Below, piece after piece: positions 21,691 through 33,609 of a stretch of DNA of 64,000 nucleotides (the first letter of the stretch is position 1; the number at the start of each line of letters is the position of its first letter). The translations under genes and the position numbers were made by a program. This stretch comes from Margaritifera margaritifera. Taxonomy: Eukaryota; Mollusca; Bivalvia; Unionida; Margaritiferidae. The notes under the pieces were generated by a model. It ran no database searches. It was not told the origin of the DNA and saw only the letters and a program-made list of their open reading frames with translations. Location: contig JAQPZY010001695.1 of the NCBI GenBank assembly GCA_029931535.1, positions 2,484,501-2,548,500 on the forward strand, read 5' to 3'.

Positions 21691-22521
21691 GACGTACCCT
21701 TGTGTATTGAGGTTGATAAGATTGTACCATTGTAACCGATCTCAAGGCGATGTTTATTATTTCGTCAACCATATTAGTGAACTAGAATCAAATTATGTAA
21801 TTGAGAATAACGAGATTACTCCTCTCTCTCTCTCTCAAGATTAGAACAAAATTTGACACGCGACAAATCATTCATAATCGATACTTTTTTTTATTAAAAA
21901 CAAACCTGATTCCTTTCAATCTATATCATCTGTTGCTCCATTTTGTAGGAAATATCTTTATCCGGAAAAATCTGTCGTCAGACCAGTCGTTTATCGGTTC
22001 TATACTGCAAATTTGATTATGACGGAGTTGAGAACAAGGACACGATATAACATACAACGGCTTTTGTGCATCATTTCTTTCTGTGTGTCTTGTCTTTCTG
22101 GCTGATTTAGTTTTATGTTCAATTTATATCCCTCTATACTGATAAAATCCATCTGATGTCGATCCGGTTTAATTTTCTTAACAACCCTCTTCCTCCACAT
22201 CTTTTTTTTTCTCAAAGAGGTGTGTGTTTTTGGCAATGACTTTAGTATCATACTATCAGTTTACGACTTTTTCGATTTGACTTTCCGCGTGTTGAAACGT
22301 ATTTTAATTGAAAGTATTCTCAGATAATTACGTTATTTACACCAGCATAAACGTGTCATAGTGTAAGAAAGGTGCTTTATAGCTGTTTTATTTTGGATGT
22401 ATGCAAACTGATAAATGCAATTAAATATTCGTTCCCTATGATGTAAAATGTGTTTAATTAACAGCTTGTCTGTGAATGCATTAATGTTTGCTGGATGATA
22501 ACCTCCATCGTATCAGCCCAT
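21691..22521. other. Intergenic, no feature seen
   Basis: A short (TC)n lies at 21819-21836. The minus-strand open frame at 22000-22251 has no recognisable domain. Confidence 0.55.
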
Positions 22522-22951
22522 GGGCCGTCCATATATGATGTCATGCATGGGGGGGGGGGGAGGGGAGGGGTCCAACTTGTGTGACGATGTGTGACGATGG
22601 GGGAAGGGGGGGGGGTTGAAAAATGTGACGTCACAAAAATAACACCACTCTATCTACCAGAGAAAATTTAAACTACGTAGCATCGCATTATCGCGGAAAA
22701 AGTGCTCAGTACCGGAAGCACTTGAGCAGTGGTGCTAAACGCTGATTGGTTGATAGATTTGCTGAGAAACAATACTCATTGCCGTTCCTATGCTGTGACA
22801 ACTGTACTATCTCCCATCCTCCCACGCAGTCTTTTTCTTTTGGGGGGGGGGGGGTCCAAGCCTTGTGACGTCATATATGAGAGGGAATGATTTTTTGTGA
22901 CGAAATGCGACAAGGGGGGGGGGGGTGCGTGACGTCATATATGGATAGCCC
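22522..22951. mobile_element. MITE-like element, 430 bp, 26-bp terminal inverted repeats
   Basis: Left end GGGCCGTCCATATATGATGT and right end ACGTCATATATGGATAGCCC are complementary at 22 of 26 positions, and all four differences are transitions. G-rich tracts lie inside both ends and a further copy of the TGACGTCATATATG motif lies near 22866. No transposase coding. Confidence 0.75.
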
Positions 22952-23019
22952 CCTACCAAAAACTCATATTTGTAATATTTGTCAACGGATGACCTTAGTG
23001 ACGTTTGATGGAGGCCCAA

Positions 23020-23105
23020 TATAATACTCCTCTATCTATCTGTCTGCCTCTTTGCCTGTCCGCCTGTTCGTCCGTCTCTCTGTCTTTCTGTCCATCTGTT
23101 CCGCT
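23020..23105. repeat. Degenerate TCTG/CCTG tetranucleotide tract
   Basis: Imperfect TCTGTCTG-type pyrimidine repeat. Confidence 0.7.
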
Positions 23106-23236
23106 ATACTTTTAGAGTCGACCCTTTTTTATGTGTTCACCATCGATTTGATTGGTTTGGGCGCATTCTTTTGCACTAGAATTCTGAATCCGGATAGCAT
23201 CGATTTTTAAGCTGTCATGCACTTGTACGCCTTTTA

Positions 23237-23545
23237 CTGTGTATGTATGTATGTATGTATGTATGTATGTATGTATGTATGTATGTATGTATGTATGTAT
23301 GTATGTATGTATGTATGTATGTATGTATGTATGTACGTACGTACGTACGTACGTATGTATGTATGTATGTATGTATGTATGTATGTATGTATGTATGTAT
23401 GTATGTATGTATGTATGTATGTATGTATGTATGTATGTATGTATATATGTATGTATGTATGGTTGTATGGTTGTATGTATGTATGGTTGTATGGTTGTAT
23501 CATTGTATGGTTGTATGTATGGTATGTACATATGTATGTTCTGTA
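23237..23545. repeat. (GTAT)n microsatellite, about 300 bp, with internal (GTAC)n block
   Basis: About 24 GTAT units, then about six GTAC units at 23333-23355, then GTAT again with GTTGTATG variants at the right end. All YVCM/HTYI-type open frames on both strands here are artefacts. Confidence 0.95.
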
Positions 23546-23989
23546 TGTATTGATGCATATAATGTAAATTATAACATTCTGTGTTCATTATCTAGTTGAT
23601 ATACTTAGTAAACTCTTGCATATTTTTTGCACACGAAAACGACTTTTCAAACTGTTTTCCAAAGCTGCTTGAGACAACCTTTACCCCTCTGTGGTCGATA
23701 ATATCTTCTCCTATTTAATATAATTAGACTAATATTAAATGACCGTATCAACACGTATATACCTAAAAATCTTCACCACAATTAAATCGTACACTCCTAC
23801 CTGGGCTGTAATAAAAAACGAAAATCAAATTACCTTCGGTTGCAATATGGCTCCAGCTGTGCGATGTAATTTGTAGTGCGATCATACAAGTTTTTCACGT
23901 AACAAGTAGTTAATGATTTTAACAGCATAATTTTCTCAGCCAAAAATGATGAATATACCCAGTTTATCTTGTAAGCGAAGGAAAAGACC

Positions 23990-24016
23990 GGGGGTGGGGT
24001 GGGGTGGGGGTGGGTG
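23990..24016 (+). other. G-quadruplex-forming motif
   Basis: Five runs of 3-5 G separated by single T. This fits the G3+N1-7 rule for quadruplex DNA. Confidence 0.6.
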
Positions 24017-24097
24017 AGCCATTACAGTGAGGGATCTTTAGAGACAGAAAATACAAACAATACCGGCCACTGAGAACGATATGGTTAGTATTATAAA

Positions 24098-24251
24098 CAG
24101 TAGTGTACTAAGGGTAAATGGCGCCCGGGACAACGATGATGGCCCAAAGGGCCAGAATACGAGGCCCGAATTTGTGTCAGCTGTTTTGGCCCCCCAAGAC
24201 CTCTAGCTCCCGTCACCCCCCCCCCCCTCCCCCTCCGTTAGTACGCTACTG
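24098..24251. mobile_element. hAT-like MITE, 154 bp, with 8-bp target-site duplication
   Basis: The ends are inverted: left CAGTAGTGTACTAAGGG; the right end read in reverse complement starts CAGTAGCGTACTAACGG. Both sides carry the identical 8-bp sequence ATTATAAA (24090-24097 and 24252-24259). An 8-bp duplication and a CAG start are typical of the hAT superfamily. The interior is GC-rich and non-coding. Confidence 0.85.
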
Positions 24252-24979
24252 ATTATAAATTCTTCTGATGAATATTGGTGAAATTACCAAGGGGTGTTTA
24301 GCTCTCTAGGTGGTGCCCTGACCAGAAACATGTTTCAGTGAGGTCATTGTAGTGCCGTTACGGAAACCCTGATTGTGCTAGTGTAACGTCATTGTTCAGA
24401 CCAGTCTTTTTTCATACTCTATCCATTATTGCTTATAAACAATACCGTTTTCTCTACGTCGCAACAGATACCTTTGGGCAGAGCTTCAAAACACACCTGT
24501 GACCAGGGGTATCTGTTCCAAGAAAGAATGAACCAACCTAAATATAGTCGTGTTCACTAGCGAAATGAACCGGGGTTATTCCTCGCTTACACTTTAATCA
24601 GAAAATAGCTAAGGTCAGAAAAGGGTTGAAAATTAGCAAAAGGTGAATCATGTTCTTGGTCAAAATTGCCAAAAGCACGCCCGAGATTTGGTCACTTCTC
24701 CATTTTCGAAGACCTAGATTTGTCTAAAAAATGTCATTACATATATCAATCTGTCATATAAATAATACATCTTCACTGGACAAGTAGTTGATGGGAATAA
24801 TTACACATGGATTGGTGGACTCGTACATAAACCTATCCTTTCCACTAGTCCGCTCCCAAGCCAACATCCTACCATACAAACATATCGTTTGAGCTGTATC
24901 ATTGAATATAAGTTCCCTTATATGGTTGAATTTTTAGTTGTCGTTCGTGATCTTTCTCTTGAGCGGCTGATCTAGTTGG

Positions 24980-25835
24980 GTCACCTGGGTTGGGGTGGCG
25001 GGGGAGGGGGTGGAGAAGTGTCTAACTCCAGATGCATCCAAAATTTTGTGTATTCCCAACTTGTCTACTCTCAAAGCGTCTACTTCTAACTCGTCCAATC
25101 TCAAGTTGTCTACTTTGACAATGCGTCTACTCACAACTTGTATACTATGTCAATATGTCTACTCCCAGCTCATCTATTTTAGTCTGTTTAAAAATAAATT
25201 CATTTATGTTTGCAATTTTTAAAAACATAACGAACGTTGCATTGCTGACAGCTACATGCATAAAAGCGCGTAGGATGTGCAAACAAAGATAATAGTTTCA
25301 TGTACACTCGTAACAGAAATAACACAAAATGTAAAACTCCGATATAAATAAAATTCGAGCAGGCGGTGCACCACTCGGTACAACACTGTCTACACACAAG
25401 GCAAACAGGAATACAGTGCGCCTGAAAAGCGTAATCTGTAGTGGGAAAATTAACGTAACTGACTATGTTTTAGGATTTACAACTTATTTGGACACAGGAA
25501 TAAATGCAAAGTTTGCCATTTAATATATGATTTTACTTTAAAGGAAGTTTATTTTACATTTGTATATGTAACAAGATAACGTTTTATAATTAAAAAAAAT
25601 GTTACACAATGAAAAGAAGAAGTGTGTTTATTTTTAAAGAAATCATAGTAAAGTTGGAAAGATTGGAGTATGCGCATCGACAGAGTAGACGAGTAGGGAC
25701 TTAACAAATAGGCACAGTAGACAAGTCGAGACTGGACGAGTTGGTAGTAGACATTTCTGGAGTAGACAATTTGGGAGTAGACAAAATCTGACTGATCCTC
25801 AAACCCACCCAGTCCCGTCTGGCAAGACATTATCG
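24980..25835. repeat. Large foldback element with internally repeated arms
   Basis: The left arm (about 24980-25245) and the reverse complement of the right arm (about 25560-25835) share the same run of degenerate 15-20 bp units (TGTCTACTCCCAACTTGTCT-type, CTCGTCCA) and then TTTAAAAATAAA. Their outer ends are G-rich (GGGTTGGGGTGG versus GGGACTGGGTGGG). The centre is about 310 bp and has no coding frame. Possibly a foldback or Helitron-like element. Confidence 0.65.
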
Positions 25836-27734
25836 TTATTGTTTACCTCAGATTTACCACCCCCAAATCAACTTCTCCAATTCTCAAATTACGACTCCTT
25901 TTGTACCTCTTCCATTATTGGAACTTTACTTTTAATTGGCACCAAGTAGCCATTATTGTGCTGATGTGCTATTGAATTATGATACATACATGCATACATG
26001 CACATAGAAGCTTTACTCGTGTGCTCTGAAATTGACCCAACTAGTGCACCTAATTTTAATAATTTATTATGTGCATTAAACAATTTGTAAAATTGTACTG
26101 TACTTATCGACCATGACCATGATACATTCTGTGAAAGAGAAATGGAGCGCAAGTTCAAATCCAGATCGGAAATGAATGGAATCTTCTGTTCTCTTTGGTA
26201 GGAAGCATACACAATTATAGGCTACTTTGTCATATCATGCTCCCATGGTTGACATAAAGCAAACTGGAGTTCTAAAAAGTAATTTTCATGGCGGTAAAAT
26301 GTCTTCCTAGAAGAAAGATTTTCTAACTTTTCTATCGATAATCGTTTTAAACACGTATATGGATCGAGTCATCGATTATTTGGTTAATCGCTCCAACCCT
26401 AATATACAAAGCAGAGTATTGGGCAATCGGTTACGGGACCACATTAACTACAGACAATTCTGGTTTGGACGGATGCAGTTAGTAGTATACATAAGGTGAG
26501 CTTCACCCTTTTTATATTACTGCCATTTATGTAGTAATGACTGTGTACCAATTTATGCATACTTTTATAGTCTTAGCTAGATAATGACAAAACATCACAC
26601 TTATCTCCAGTACTGTACTGTGAAAGTAGATATAAAAATGAAATCTGTTATTTTACAGTAGTATGATCGTGAAAACACACTAAGTTCAGCCATCTGTGAA
26701 AACAGATAGTCAAGGTAGAAAGAAATTGCCTCTGGGAGAACAGCTATTTGAGAGATAAATTGCGGATTCAGGATGTACGCATTCTAACCAGGAAGGCAAC
26801 TGCTACACATAGGGACAAGCCTCTGCCGATACTTTGTGCCCTATTTTTTGCTTAAATTAGTAACTAGGTGTAAACGTTAAACGTTGCCAAACAAACTGAC
26901 GATCAATTAGCATTAAGAGCTTTCTGTTAATGCTTTCATTAACATTCGGTAGGTCTTACCTACATGGTAACTGGAATTCCAAGCTGTCATGTGTTACAAA
27001 TCTAATTTTAAACTTTTTTTTATCGTGCATTATATTCCTGAAGATATTTTAATACAAACAATGTTATGATTTCATTTAGGAATAGAACTCTTTATTTATT
27101 CAGTCTGTAATGAAATGATTTAATATGCAGTTTGAACACTATATCAAGGCCATTGCATCTCCCCAGTTGTATGCCAAATTAACCACCAATTTATTTCAAT
27201 CACGAAAAACTTGTAAGCATGATGTCATCTATTCTCTATCATTTTCTTCTCTTCCTCCAGGCACAATGTCAGTACCGCAGTTTTATACATTTATGCACAT
27301 CTGATTTTTCCATATTTTGTTTTAATGGCAAATACCTCCAATGCAGAACATTCTCAAGATAATAAAATTCCTAATGATTATGGATAACTCCATAATGCGG
27401 TACCAAACCTCCATCAGGATATGCAACAATCGTTCCTTGTATTTTCCTCTAAATTTGTTTTTTAAGGAATTATATGTGATTGCTGTATTGCCACTCATCA
27501 AGAATATTCCATTCGTCTTGTTCATTTCTATGTTATTAACTTTGTTTGGGGATATTGAAACACACTCCAGACCTAAATAGGGTCATGAAATTTCTTTACT
27601 TCATTTTGTTATTAGGAGCATTTGAGCATTGCTCGATTATTTGGAAAGTCTAGCTCATAATTTTTCAATTTTGTGCTTAGTGAAACGCATTAAAAATCAA
27701 GCATCCATATGGATAGTTTAAACACTCGATGGTT
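25836..27734. other. Intergenic, nothing firmly recognised
   Basis: A stretch at about 26330-26405, ending TTAATCGCTCCAACCCTAA, could be the end of another hAT-like element, but no partner end was found. The open frames at 25889-26212 and 27322-27580 show no domain. Confidence 0.5.
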
Positions 27735-28892
27735 TTAAAGAACTTTTTAAACAGAAAGAAACTGTCATGGACGCGGCATCATGGTATACGTTTCCGGTAA
27801 ACTAATTAGCAAACGCCTGAACGATGCGAACTTTGGCTGTCATGACATTGAACTTATGTGGACTGAGATTACGTTACCGTCATACAATTTAATTGTATCG
27901 GTAGGGTATAGCTCATTCTACTTTCCTACTAATTTCCGAGAAAGTTTCATAACTTCAATTGATATTATAAGCGACACATATAAACATGTCATTATTATGG
28001 GGGACTCTAACACTGATTTACTCCGACCTTCTATTTCTGCAAAATTAACTGATGTTATGACAAGATATAGTCTACGAAATGTGATAGGAAACTCTACACG
28101 AATTACTTCTACTACCAAAACCTTGCTCGATCCAATCTTTTTAAGTAATGGTATAACTTTACTTCACATTGTCATTTCGAAAATTGATAGAGAATTTAGT
28201 CCTTTTGATGCTTCTAATATAGCAATCAGCGTTAACGTGTTCTCAAAGCGGTCTATAAGAGCCGTGTTTGGATTCTAGCAAAGCTGATTTCAACAAATTC
28301 AACGCTATGATAGCAGAAACAAATTCCTAGTGATCTCGATGCTGCAACTGATAAATTTACAACCAAATTAGTATTATTCTCAGTTTTGTGTATTCTTTTT
28401 AAAACTCTACCAATTTGCCCAACTGATAAACCGTGGTTTGATTCTCAATTTAAGAATAATGATAAGGAAAAGGGACAGAACACGCAAATATGCCCTTAAT
28501 CATGGTAGGCCAAACGATTGGAATAAATACAGACAAACCATGAATAGCGCAGTTTAATAAACGACGCGCGTGAAACAACACTCATTTTCACTACGATTAC
28601 TGGCAATAACAGAAATTCTTTGACGTATGGGGGCAGCAGACCCATATATGTGATTTACAGTTATTGTGCAGTGTCAAATTTTGCATCACGAAGATTTCAC
28701 CATTTTAATTATTATTAAAATTTATATCCAAGGACACAGGGGCTCGTATTGTTGCTTACAATTTACCTATCAGTCATACATCTACTATATAAATACTACA
28801 TGGGAGGACACTTCTCTCCTTTCTAGTGCGACCTATTTACGAATCAACGCTGATATTTCAAACTACACTTCGCGTGGCGTAATAAATTTGGT

Positions 28893-29201
28893 GCCGATAT
28901 TTAACTCAGGCATTCGACTTTGTATGCCTACACAAAGTTTGACTTACTACCACATCTTTAAGGAATGCCAGACCATTTTCCCACGCTACCGGTCGACATT
29001 GCCATGATCGCGCCCGCTTAATATGCAAGTTCAGCGAGCTGAATAGAATACAGCCCTCTCATTGGTCGACCAAAAATGACGTACTACCCCTACTGATTAT
29101 CTTATTTTCAGTCAACCAATAAGGGGGCAGAATTCCATTTAGTGCGTTGCAGCTGCATATTAAGTACTCATACAAAGTCGAATGCCTGAGTTAAATATCG
29201 G
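28893..29201. mobile_element. 309-bp MITE with 33-bp perfect terminal inverted repeats, inside the retrotransposon
   Basis: Left end begins CCGATATTTAACTCAGGCAT; the right end (29169-29201) is its exact reverse complement over 33 bp. The reverse-transcriptase frame resumes immediately to the right of it. It has no coding capacity. Confidence 0.8.
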
Positions 29202-29561
29202 TCTGGCACAGAGTCTCAATATTTAAACTGAACGAATACGGTATTTCAGGTAATCTGCTGAAATGGTTTGATAACTTTGTAACTAATATAAAACAAATAG
29301 TCATTTTGAACGATACTTATTCACGAGAAAACTATCATAAATGCTGGTGTGCCACAAGGATCAGTTCTTGGGCCTCTCTTGTTTCTAATCTTTGTGAATG
29401 ATATTACTGAAGGTACCAGTTCTCTCATCCGTCTCTTTATAGATGATTCATCTCTGCATTACTCATCCCCTTATTATGCAGAAATAGAACAACTCATGAA
29501 TAATTATCCAGTAAAACTGTATAAATAATCCAAGCAATGAGTCTTAAAGTTTAATCCAGAA

Positions 29562-29562
<1 letters not shown>

Positions 29563-29600
<38 letters not shown>
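29563..29600 (+). repeat. Poly-A run of 38 within retrotransposon coding relic
   Basis: The flanks are both retrotransposon C-terminal coding, so this is not the element's own tail. It could be an expanded Lys-codon tract or the trace of another insertion. Confidence 0.8.
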
Positions 29601-29601
<1 letters not shown>

Positions 29602-30613
29602 ACTGGCTACGTATTTTTACGAACAAAAAAGTAGTAAATATACCTGAACGTGTTTGTAAAAATACTGGTCTTAAGTATGTGGCTTCTCATCGTCATCTTC
29701 GAGTACTACTTTCATCAAAAATATCCAATGGATTTGTCATATTAATATCATTCTAAAACCATCTCAAATAGCCAATCTTCGAAACTAAAATACAATCCTT
29801 GCAGACATAGTTTATCTAAACTGTATATAACTTATATCAGGCCCACCTTGGAATATTCAGGTGCAGTCTGAAATGGATGTTCGTTTATAGATTCAGAAAT
29901 TTTGTTTTATAAACTACAGCTAGAAGCGGCAAGAATAGTTACAGGACTTCCAAAATACACGAGAAGGCTATCTCTTTATTTTTGAAACTGTGCGGGAAAG
30001 TCTGCAATCTAGACGAAAGAGATAAAATATATGAACACTCTAAAACATAAATCCGTTCCCCCTGTGACCGAACAAACAAATACAAACCTTATACGTTCAA
30101 ATATCTCGTCACTTGCATTTCAGACTAAATTCTACTAAATCATTTATTACATCCTCAACAGTGGCCTTGTGGAACAATCTTGAACAGGATACACAATGTA
30201 GCATTCTTACAGTTCTTTGAAAAAGTGTTCATGTCCAAATGTCAAATCTAGTAAAATGTATGTTTTAGTCATTGAGCCTAAAATAGTATCCATACTCAGA
30301 TTGTGTCATAATCTAAGCACATTAAAAGCTGAATTTGATCGTGTTTAGCTTGCTGACATCCCTTTTTGTTCCTGTGGTGCATATAAACCACCCGACAGTT
30401 CTTAATGTTCCGTCCCAAATATAGTCAGCAACGTACTGAGTTGATGAGATAATTACTCTCAGGTCCATATCCAGCATGTTAGCTAAGATTTAGTGATTTG
30501 GGGAAAGGGCGATGCAAATGAAAACCATAGAATTCTACAACATGTATGGAAATATATAAATGGTACCGGATGATTTTGATAATTTATTCAAATCATGAAT
30601 GCTATCGGTGTGT

Positions 30614-30616
<3 letters not shown>

Positions 30617-30694
<78 letters not shown>
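30617..30694. repeat. (CT)n microsatellite, about 38 units
   Basis: Uninterrupted CT repeat just right of the retrotransposon end. Confidence 0.95.
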
Positions 30695-30696
<2 letters not shown>

Positions 30697-30914
30697 ATTA
30701 GTTTTCAATATTAGTTTTTCCTACACTGTTGTCATGTTGAAAGATGTTGAAATAGTTGTATCATGTGGGGAAGGGCTAATTATACTGTTAGAACTTGTGC
30801 CCAATTCCATGGTATCATATTGTGACAGTTGAAAATTACTTTTATTCAGACTTTGAAATCCTCTCGAAAAAGTTCGACTTTTCACCAAAAAGGGACCTTC
30901 AAAAAATGTACTTA

Positions 30915-31120
30915 CTTCACATGCCACTGACAGTCCTGCATAGCTTCACATGCCATTGACAGTCCTGCATAGCTTCACATGCCATTGACAGTCCTGCATA
31001 GCTTCACATGCCATTGACAGTCCTGCATAGCTTCACATGCCACTGACAGTCCTGCATAACTTCACATGCCATTGACAGTCCTGCATAGCTTCACATGCCA
31101 TTGACAGTCCTGCATAGCTT
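30915..31120. repeat. 29-bp minisatellite, 7 units
   Basis: Units of type CTTCACATGCCATTGACAGT plus CCTGCATAG, almost identical, with ATT/ACT as the main variant. Confidence 0.95.
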
Positions 31121-31244
31121 TAGTCTTCTCAGACAACTTTCTTGTATTGGCTGGAGAGAAAAAAATCCAGGTTATTACCCCTTTTGAGCTAAAGCATTAT
31201 GTTTCAGATGTCAGGCTACAAGACAGTCTAAAAAGGGGTGGGTA

Positions 31245-31492
31245 TCAGTCATTATCATAAACCATGAATTTATGTATCATTGTTTTTCAGTCATTATCAT
31301 GAACCATGAATTTATGTATCATTGTTTTTCAGTCATTATCATAAACCATGAATTTATGTATCATTGTTTTTCAGTCATTATCATAAACCATGAATTTATG
31401 TATCATTGTTTTTCAGTCATTATCATAAACCATGAATTTATGTATCATTGTTTATCAGTCATTATCATAAGCCATGAATTTATGTATCATTG
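31245..31492. repeat. 42-bp minisatellite, 6 units
   Basis: Units start CAGTCATTATCATAAACCAT. The 14-codon unit explains the overlapping open frame with repeated MYHCFSVIIINHEF. Confidence 0.95.
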
Positions 31493-31743
31493 TTGTACAA
31501 ATGATAATGAGAACTACAGTTGTGCTGGTTTAGTCGATCATTCTATATTTTATAAAACTTGAATCTTCTGTATTTGTGAAAAATCATTTGATTGCACTTT
31601 GCATGGATTTGGCAGTGGCAGTTCACATATTGCAACAACTGCATAAACAAGTAGCACAGCTGATAAAATTGTTCTATTTTAATATGTGTGTAGTCTGATA
31701 ATCATTCTAAAATATTGCAGCTTTGTGTATTCGACAGTTTGAA

Positions 31744-31772
31744 CTCTCTCTGTCTCTGTCTCTGTCTCTGTT

Positions 31773-31809
<37 letters not shown>

Positions 31810-31811
31810 GA
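31744..31811. repeat. TCTG/TCTC compound microsatellite
   Basis: (TCTGTC)n, (TCTG)n and (TC)n in succession. Confidence 0.9.
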
Positions 31812-33365
31812 CATACACACACTTTTACCAACCGTACTTGGCAGAAATGAGATATTAAATAAGAATTAGCACAGCACCATGAAGGATGATTCTTTAGGCA
31901 TACAATGATGCATGAATGCAAGTAAAATCATACTATATATACCTAAATTTTCTACCTATTGTGAAGGCTGGAAAAAACCCAGTTGGTTCAGAAGATATCC
32001 TGCACAGAAAAGAAATTAAAAGAGTTTACAATAGCAAATCATAAAGCATAGAAACAAATGTTGTCTTGCTATGTAGAAACTTTCATTTTGTTTTAATTAG
32101 GACATTAACCAGTCATTAAATTATTGTTCATTCAAATTGCTTTTATACATTATGGCCATGGTCTTCAGACATTAGTGGAACGGACCAGGTAGGAACAATG
32201 TCGAAATACATATGGTAACTCTGATTTGCTTTCTCATTCAGTATGTCAAACTGTTTAGGGCTTTAGTCTAGAATGGTAATTGTATCTATAGTGGCTCGCT
32301 TGAGATGTTGACTTTTGGTTAATAACTCTGGGTAATGTGCAAATCTCTATTTACATAAAAGTGCTTCATTCACCTTTATTTGTTAAGTTGCACACATTAA
32401 GAACCTCATCAATAATTCCCACTGTATGAAAGACGATTGCCGAAGGAAAAGTGAACATATAATAATACAAGAACGATATAGTCGCGCCCACATTGCGGTG
32501 GTAATTAATAAGTAATTCACATTTCTTATAGATTAATGAAGAATGTAACAAGCATACCCATATGTACATGCTAAATTATATGCAGATTCTTTAAATAATT
32601 GTCAGGCTTTTGTTGACTAAGTTTAAGATCATAATATTGTACGTATGCCAGATATCTCCATGTTAGTATTACAGCATGCGGGTCGGTCCGTACATTTCTT
32701 AATGTTTAGGGTAAAAGCACAACAGGTGCATAGTACATAAAGTAGAAGAGCGAGTTTACGCCTGTTGTTCGATGTCAAACAAGTTACTATCATCAATTTA
32801 TGTTAAACTACTTTGGAGATTTAACATAAAAAATGACACATTTTTAACTTGCACGTCTATGCGCTAGGTCCAGTCTAGAGCACGCACTTGAAGCCTTTGT
32901 TAAAATACGAAACAGTGATTTATTGTTAACTTAAAAAATTATAATTGATAGTGTGTGTGTGTGTTTTAAAAAAAATAAAATTATTATTATTTTCTGTGTT
33001 GAAAACAATGAAAGAGTCTAATGTCCTGTGGAGAATAATTACTTTCCAGAGTCTCATACGTTTATAAATGGATGGGACCACAAAGTTAAGAAACATTTTA
33101 TTTTACGTCCCAGAAATCATACTGTGCACATATTCATTTTTATATCTCGATGAATGGATGCTATGTTTTATAGAGAGACACAACAGACCATGTGACTTTT
33201 GTTGTAGATGACGATATTTAACAAGCTCTCTTTAAAGCGCCCTCACAATTCTGTCGAAATACTAACTAAAGGGACAATATTCAATTTATGATACTATATA
33301 ATAAACTAAGATAAAACAGCCAATGTTTCACATGTATATGCATTCAAACAGAAACATAGCATCTT
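31812..33365. other. Intergenic, no feature seen
   Basis: AT-rich. Only short open frames without domains, and a short TG run near 32952. Confidence 0.6.
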
Positions 33366-33389
33366 GCAACAACAACAACAATAATAAAC

Positions 33390-33425
<36 letters not shown>
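33366..33425. repeat. (AAC)n/(AAT)n microsatellite
   Basis: CAACAACAA followed by about 16 AAT units. Confidence 0.95.
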
Positions 33426-33426
<1 letters not shown>

Positions 33427-33609
33427 AGCTAATATAATTGTAATATATTAATAATATCAAATACGTACTAGACTGTATCAATGATTACTTTTATTTTAGG
33501 ATTTTGTTGAGATTTTTAACCAGAAAGTCGGTAAGCTGTATCTCCGTAAAAGTTAGTAATCTTTAGCATATTACCTGTGAAACGGAAAGCCCAGATTGCT
33601 TTTGGCAGT

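Larger units (their letters stand above)
27735..30572 (+). mobile_element. Degenerate non-LTR retrotransposon (endonuclease and reverse transcriptase), interrupted
   Basis: The coding relic runs in order through several frames. At 27751-28278 an apurinic-endonuclease-like half reads CHGRGIMVYVSGK, VIIMGDSNTDLL and KTLLDPIFLSN. The linker near 28430 reads DKPWFDSQF. The reverse transcriptase resumes at 29201 with VWHR then YGISGNLLKWF; its core at 29343-29402 reads AGVPQGSVLGPLLFL and 29432-29452 reads LFIDDSS, where the usual second residue of the FADD box is replaced by Ile. C-terminal parts follow (SKLYITYIRPTLEYSG-like at about 29810-29860, LQLEAARIVTGLPKYTRR at about 29920-29970, and a Cys motif IPFCSCGA near 30360). 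Many stops and shifts, so inactive. A 309-bp inverted-repeat element and a 38-bp poly-A interrupt it. Confidence 0.82.

Noticed and set aside
23112..23599. Several IHTY/MYVC open frames on both strands
   Set aside because: Translations of a GTAT tetranucleotide repeat; the same applies at 44204-44670, 53914-54556 and 56750-57111.
26330..26405. hAT-like end (TTAATCGCTCCAACCCTAA)
   Set aside because: No matching opposite end or target-site duplication found.
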